7,680 nucleotides of DNA from NCBI GenBank assembly GCA_050742535.1, contig JBOGIQ010000296.1, forward strand, positions 1-7,680, written 5' to 3'. Positions within the stretch are counted from its first letter, which is position 1, and each line of letters begins with the position of its first letter. Origin of the DNA: Gp6-AA40 sp050742535. Its GTDB lineage: Bacteria > Acidobacteriota > Vicinamibacteria > Vicinamibacterales > UBA2999. This document shows, in pieces, positions 4,541-7,680 of the stretch. A program made the translations under genes and the position numbers. The notes beneath the pieces are model-generated. The model was not told the DNA's origin. It did no database searches and saw nothing but the letters and a program-made list of their open reading frames with translations.

Positions 4541-6238
4541 ATGAAACGACTCGCATTCCTCTTCGCGCTCGCCGCCCTAATCATCACGGTGTCGGGAACC
4601 TCCGCGATGATTCCCGAGCAGGTGAAGATCGACACCGGCGCGCTCGAAGGCGTCACCGGCACCGTGCATCCAACGGTGCGGATCTTCAAGGGCATCCCGT
4701 TCGCAGCGCCGCCGGTCGGTGAGAACCGCTGGAAGGCCCCGCAGGCTGCGGCGAAGTGGGACGGCGTGTTCAAGGCGAACGCGTTCGGGCCGTCCTGCAT
4801 CGCCAACGTTCCAGGCGCTGGCCGCGGCGGACGTGGCGGCGGCGCACCGGGCCGGGGCGGCGCTCCGGGCGGAGCTGCTCCAGGAGCCGCGCCGGCGGCT
4901 GCTGCGCCTCAGGCTCCACCGGCCCCTCCACGGCAGCCGCCCGCCAACGAAGACTGCCTGACGGTGAACGTTTGGACGAGCGCGAACAGGGCGGGCGATC
5001 GCCGTCCAGTGATGATGTGGATTTACGGCGGCGGCTTTACCGGCGGGTCCGGTGGACAGGCCTGGTACGACGGCGAGGATCTCGCGGTCAAAGGTCCCGT
5101 CATCGTGACGATGAACTACCGGCTCGGTCAGTTCGGCTTCCTCGCGCATCCGGAGCTGGCAAAGGAAGCCGGTCACACGGGCTCGGGCAACTACGGCGTG
5201 ATGGACGCGATTGCCGCCCTGCAGTGGATCAAGAGGAACATTGCCGCCTTCGGCGGCGACCCGAACAACGTCACCATCGCCGGCGAATCAGCGGGTGCCA
5301 TCATGGTCGGCGCGCTCGTCGGATCGCCGCAGGCGAAGGGACTGTTCAACCGTGCGATTCTCCAGAGCGGCGGCTGGATGGGGCTGCAGATGGCCCGCAT
5401 GAGGACCATCGAGCAGGCGCAGGGAGCCGGTGCGAAGGCGCTGGAAACCGCCGGCGTCAAGACGATCGCCGAGCTGCGTGCGAAACCGTTTGCCGAGCTG
5501 CCGAACCTCCAGGTCCAGGCCGGAATGGTGATCGACGGCTACATCTTCCCGGAGGATTTGTCGATCACGTTTGCGAACGGTAAGCAGAACGACGTGGATC
5601 TGCTCGCCGGCTCGAACAAGGACGAGAACACGTTCTTCGGCGGCGGCCGCGGCGGTGGTGGACGCGGTGGCGCGGATGCCGCACCGCCCGCGCCAGGTTC
5701 GGTCATGGAAGGCTATATCGCCGACGCGAAGCGGCAATACGGCGAGCTCGCGGATGCGTTCCTGAAGCTGTATCCGGTCAAGAGCGACGCCGACGTGCCG
5801 CTGATGCGGGCGCAGGCGCAGAACGACGAGATCAACTGGAACATGCGGAACTCCGCCGCCCTGCAGGCGAAGAAGGGCAAGAAGGGCTACGCCTACTTCT
5901 TCACCCGCGTGCCGCTTCGCAACGGACAGCCGCAGCAGAACGGCGCATCACACACCGCGGAAATCTCGTACGCGTTCAATCATCCGTACGCCAACGGGCC
6001 GCTCGAGTGGAACGAGGTCGACAAGAAGCTCGGCGATCAGATGTCGTCGTACTGGGCGAACTTCATTGCCAAGGGCGATCCGAATGGCTCTGGCCTTCCG
6101 GCATGGCCGCAGTACAAGGACCTGTCGAAGGACAAGGTCATCGTCCTCGGCGACACCGTCCAGGTCGAAGCCACGGTGCCGGCGGACAAGCTGGCGTTCT
6201 TCAGCGCGCGCTGGGCGCGCCTGATGAAGGGGAACTAG
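4541..6238 (+). CDS. Exported type-B carboxylesterase (para-nitrobenzyl-esterase-like) with Gly/Arg/Ala/Pro-rich inserts
   Basis: A 565-residue serine hydrolase that should cleave carboxylic esters in the periplasm or outside the cell. Residues 1-22 are a signal peptide (GTSA before MIPE). The carboxylesterase fold follows: GIPFAAPPVGENRW (51-64), the disulfide pair C86/C139 with NEDCLTVNVW (136-145), oxyanion loop GGGF (163-166), nucleophile elbow GESAG (248-252, Ser250), acid Glu362 in GSNKDENTFF, and His471 in ASHTAEISYAF. C-terminal blocks GDQMSSYWANFIAKGDPN (498-515) and WPQY (522-525) are typical. All catalytic residues are present. Two low-complexity insertions are unusual: residues 91-134 inside the C86-C139 loop and 367-386 just after the catalytic acid. 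The start is set by GAGG 5 nt upstream. The sulfatase begins 6 nt after the stop, so the two are co-transcribed. The class is certain; the natural substrate is unknown. Confidence 0.95.
   Translation: MKRLAFLFALAALIITVSGTSAMIPEQVKIDTGALEGVTGTVHPTVRIFKGIPFAAPPVGENRWKAPQAAAKWDGVFKANAFGPSCIANVPGAGRGGRGGGAPGRGGAPGGAAPGAAPAAAAPQAPPAPPRQPPANEDCLTVNVWTSANRAGDRRPVMMWIYGGGFTGGSGGQAWYDGEDLAVKGPVIVTMNYRLGQFGFLAHPELAKEAGHTGSGNYGVMDAIAALQWIKRNIAAFGGDPNNVTIAGESAGAIMVGALVGSPQAKGLFNRAILQSGGWMGLQMARMRTIEQAQGAGAKALETAGVKTIAELRAKPFAELPNLQVQAGMVIDGYIFPEDLSITFANGKQNDVDLLAGSNKDENTFFGGGRGGGGRGGADAAPPAPGSVMEGYIADAKRQYGELADAFLKLYPVKSDADVPLMRAQAQNDEINWNMRNSAALQAKKGKKGYAYFFTRVPLRNGQPQQNGASHTAEISYAFNHPYANGPLEWNEVDKKLGDQMSSYWANFIAKGDPNGSGLPAWPQYKDLSKDKVIVLGDTVQVEATVPADKLAFFSARWARLMKGN
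4811..4942 (+). repeat. Low-complexity tract encoding Gly/Arg then Ala/Pro insert (esterase residues 91-134)
   Basis: About 44 residues rich in Gly and Arg (GRGGRGGGAPGRGGAPGG from residue 94) change to Ala/Pro (AAPQAPPAPPRQPP, ending at 134). The tract falls between the two cysteines that normally close a short loop in type-B carboxylesterases, so it is an expanded, probably disordered surface loop. The reading frame is kept, with imperfect repeats of GRGGAPG-like units suggesting growth by slippage. Confidence 0.75.
5639..5698 (+). repeat. Second low-complexity insert (esterase residues 367-386)
   Basis: Twenty residues with a Gly/Arg-rich first half (GGGRGGGGRGG) and an Ala/Pro-rich second half (ADAAPPAPG), immediately after the catalytic-acid motif KDENTFF. 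It repeats the Gly/Arg-then-Ala/Pro composition of the tract at 4811-4942. Frame is preserved and the downstream esterase blocks are intact, so this is an in-frame loop expansion, not damage. Confidence 0.72.
6227..6232 (+). promoter_or_regulatory. Candidate ribosome binding site of the sulfatase inside the esterase 3' end
   Basis: AAGGGG sits in the last codons of the esterase gene, 12 nt before the sulfatase ATG, which is rather long spacing. No better Shine-Dalgarno lies closer, so initiation probably relies partly on ribosomes ending at the esterase stop 6 nt upstream. Confidence 0.5.
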
Positions 6239-6244
6239 CGCGCA

Positions 6245-7654
6245 ATGCGTCGACTCGTGATCCTGCCGGTGCTCGCCCTGCTCTGGGCAGCGCCGGCCGC
6301 CGCGCAAACGAAGCCGAACGTCGTCCTCATCATCATGGACGACGTGGGGTACGGAGATTACGGGGCGTACGGCGCTCCGGACATCCGGACGCCGAGCGTC
6401 GATCGATTGGCCAGGGACGGCGTGAAGTTCACCGACTTCTACGCCGCGCCCTCGTGCACGCCGACGCGCGTGGCGTTGATCACGGGACGCTACTACCAGC
6501 GCACGGCGCTGGAAGTCCCACTGGGAGCGGCGCCCGCTGGCGGGCGCGGTCTGGAGGCAAGCGGCCGTACGCTGCCGCAACTGATGAAGAACGCCGGCTA
6601 TGCCACCGGCCTCATCGGCAAGTGGCACCTCGGCTATCGGCCGGACCAGATTCCGAAGGCCCACGGCTTCGACTACTTCTTCGGCTTCCTCAGCGGACTG
6701 GTGGACTACTACCAGCACACCGACCAGAGCGGAAAACCTGACCTGTTCGAAAACGACAAGCCGGTCACCGTCGACGGCTACATGACCGATCTGATCACGG
6801 AGCGCGCGATCAGGTTCATCGATCAGAGCAAGCAGCAGCCGTTCTTCCTCGAGGTGGCGTACAACGCCGCGCACTGGCCGTTCCAGGTGCCCGACAAGCC
6901 GTCGGTGGCACCGGACAACGCACGGTTCGTGCAGCCGCACGAAGAGCACACCAGCACCCGCGCCGACTACGCGGCGATCCTCGAGCGTGCCGATCAGGGC
7001 GTCGGGCGCATCGTCAGCACGCTGGAGAAGCTGGGCCTGACGCGCAACACCCTGGTGATCTTCACCAACGACAACGGCGGTGAATGGCTGTCGCGCAACG
7101 CGCCGCTCTTCCACCGGAAGACGACGATCTGGGAGGGTGGCATCCGCGTGCCGTTGATCATGAAATGGCCGGCACGGATTCCCGCCGGCCGCACGACTCC
7201 GCAAGCTGGCTTTGTGTTCGATCTGACGACGACGATTCTCGCCGCCGCCGGAGCGACTGTTCCGGCCGAGGCACGTTTCGAAGGGATCAACCTGCTGCCG
7301 ATCGCGGCAGGACAGACGCCGGCCGTCGAACGCACGCTGTTTTTCCGGGTGACCGGCGCGCGCGCGCAGCGTGCCGTGCGCCAGGGCGATTGGAAGCTGC
7401 TCCTCGACGGCGGGGGAGTGTTCCTCTACAACCTGCGCAGCGACATCGGCGAGCGCAACGACCTGGCGAAGGAACGCCCGGAGATCGCGCGCCGGCTGCG
7501 GCCGCTGATCCTGGAATGGGAGAAGGACGTCGATTCGGAGGCGAAGACGAGCGCCAATTACATTGCCCCGGCGCCGGCACCGGGTCCCGGTCGTGGCGCG
7601 CCGGCGGGCCCAGGCGGGCGTGGCGGGCCGCCCGCATCAGCCGCGCCGAAGTAG
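6245..7654 (+). CDS. Exported formylglycine-dependent sulfatase (arylsulfatase family)
   Basis: A 469-residue enzyme that would remove sulfate from sulfate esters outside the cytoplasm. Residues 1-20 are a signal peptide (WAAPAAA before QTK). The active site is complete for the S1 sulfatase type: Asp32 and Asp33 in IIMDDVGYGD, the formylglycine signature CTPTR at 71-75 (Cys71 is the residue converted), Lys126 and His128 in GKWHLG, His210 in AAHWP, Asp276 and Asn277 in TNDNGG (calcium ligands) and Lys292 in HRKTTIWEGG. The C-terminal subdomain with GDWKLL (381-386) and LYNLRSDIGERNDLA (394-408) is standard. The Cys-type signature needs a maturase (FGE or anSME) encoded elsewhere; none is in the window. 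The last 30 residues (440-469) are a Pro/Gly/Ala/Arg-rich tail beyond the fold. The gene follows the esterase by 6 nt. Family certain; substrate not deducible. Confidence 0.96.
   Translation: MRRLVILPVLALLWAAPAAAQTKPNVVLIIMDDVGYGDYGAYGAPDIRTPSVDRLARDGVKFTDFYAAPSCTPTRVALITGRYYQRTALEVPLGAAPAGGRGLEASGRTLPQLMKNAGYATGLIGKWHLGYRPDQIPKAHGFDYFFGFLSGLVDYYQHTDQSGKPDLFENDKPVTVDGYMTDLITERAIRFIDQSKQQPFFLEVAYNAAHWPFQVPDKPSVAPDNARFVQPHEEHTSTRADYAAILERADQGVGRIVSTLEKLGLTRNTLVIFTNDNGGEWLSRNAPLFHRKTTIWEGGIRVPLIMKWPARIPAGRTTPQAGFVFDLTTTILAAAGATVPAEARFEGINLLPIAAGQTPAVERTLFFRVTGARAQRAVRQGDWKLLLDGGGVFLYNLRSDIGERNDLAKERPEIARRLRPLILEWEKDVDSEAKTSANYIAPAPAPGPGRGAPAGPGGRGGPPASAAPK
7562..7651 (+). repeat. Low-complexity C-terminal tail of the sulfatase (residues 440-469)
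   Basis: The tail APAPAPGPGRGAPAGPGG and the following residues to the end contain only Pro, Gly, Ala, Arg, Ser and a final Lys. It lies beyond the conserved sulfatase fold, so it is probably a flexible extension, and it matches the composition of the two inserts in the neighbouring esterase. Confidence 0.75.
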
Positions 7655-7680
7655 AGAGGCCCTGCCGTCAGATCGTGGGG

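Noticed and set aside
5948..7204. Long minus-strand open frame (418 codons) across the esterase/sulfatase junction
   Set aside because: It lies entirely antisense to two genes with complete catalytic motifs; its translation is Arg/Val/His-rich with no recognisable domain, as expected for shadow frames in GC-rich DNA.
7655..7680. Possible terminator or next gene after the sulfatase
   Set aside because: Only 26 nt remain and they show no stem, U-tract or start with a ribosome binding site.

Overview
The window is GC-rich, densely coding bacterial DNA with eight protein genes. It most resembles an Acidobacteriota genome, probably Vicinamibacteria. The basis is family-level recognition, not a database search: a coiled-coil/OmpA protein of the DUF4398-plus-OmpA type, a secreted 'TPWGDPDLQGFW' protein of a family expanded in that phylum, a para-nitrobenzyl-esterase-like carboxylesterase and a secreted sulfatase. 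No tRNA, rRNA, insertion sequence, phage gene or CRISPR array was seen.

Left edge (1-614): the 3' end of an OmpA-type cell-wall-anchoring protein, entered from upstream. Its stop codon runs straight into a heptanucleotide tandem repeat and an inverted repeat, which separate it from a convergent minus-strand cluster.

Minus-strand cluster (3281 down to 615): a secreted alpha/beta-hydrolase peptidase (S33, tripeptidyl-aminopeptidase-like), then after 18 nt a small three-helix membrane protein (DUF6249-like), an ECF sigma factor whose start lies inside the preceding gene, and a small two-helix membrane protein coupled to the sigma gene by a TGATG stop/start overlap. The last three look like an ECF regulatory cassette. 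The last protein is the likely anti-sigma or sigma-modulating partner. The close spacing suggests the hydrolase may be co-transcribed.

Divergent intergenic region (3282-3424): 143 nt holding a second array of the same heptamer, on the opposite strand from the first.

Plus-strand cluster (3425-7654): three exported proteins in a row, a secreted protein of unknown function, a type-B carboxylesterase and a formylglycine-type sulfatase. Gaps are 51 nt and 6 nt, so the esterase and sulfatase are almost certainly one transcript and the first gene probably belongs too. Together they suggest envelope or extracellular hydrolysis of an esterified and/or sulfated organic substrate; the substrate cannot be read from sequence.

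The less ordinary signals are heptanucleotide-period repeats in three intergenic regions, and Gly/Arg/Ala/Pro-rich low-complexity tracts inserted into the esterase (twice) and at the end of the sulfatase. I found no clear evidence for a wholly new system; the ECF cassette and the uncharacterised secreted family are the best candidates for new biology.
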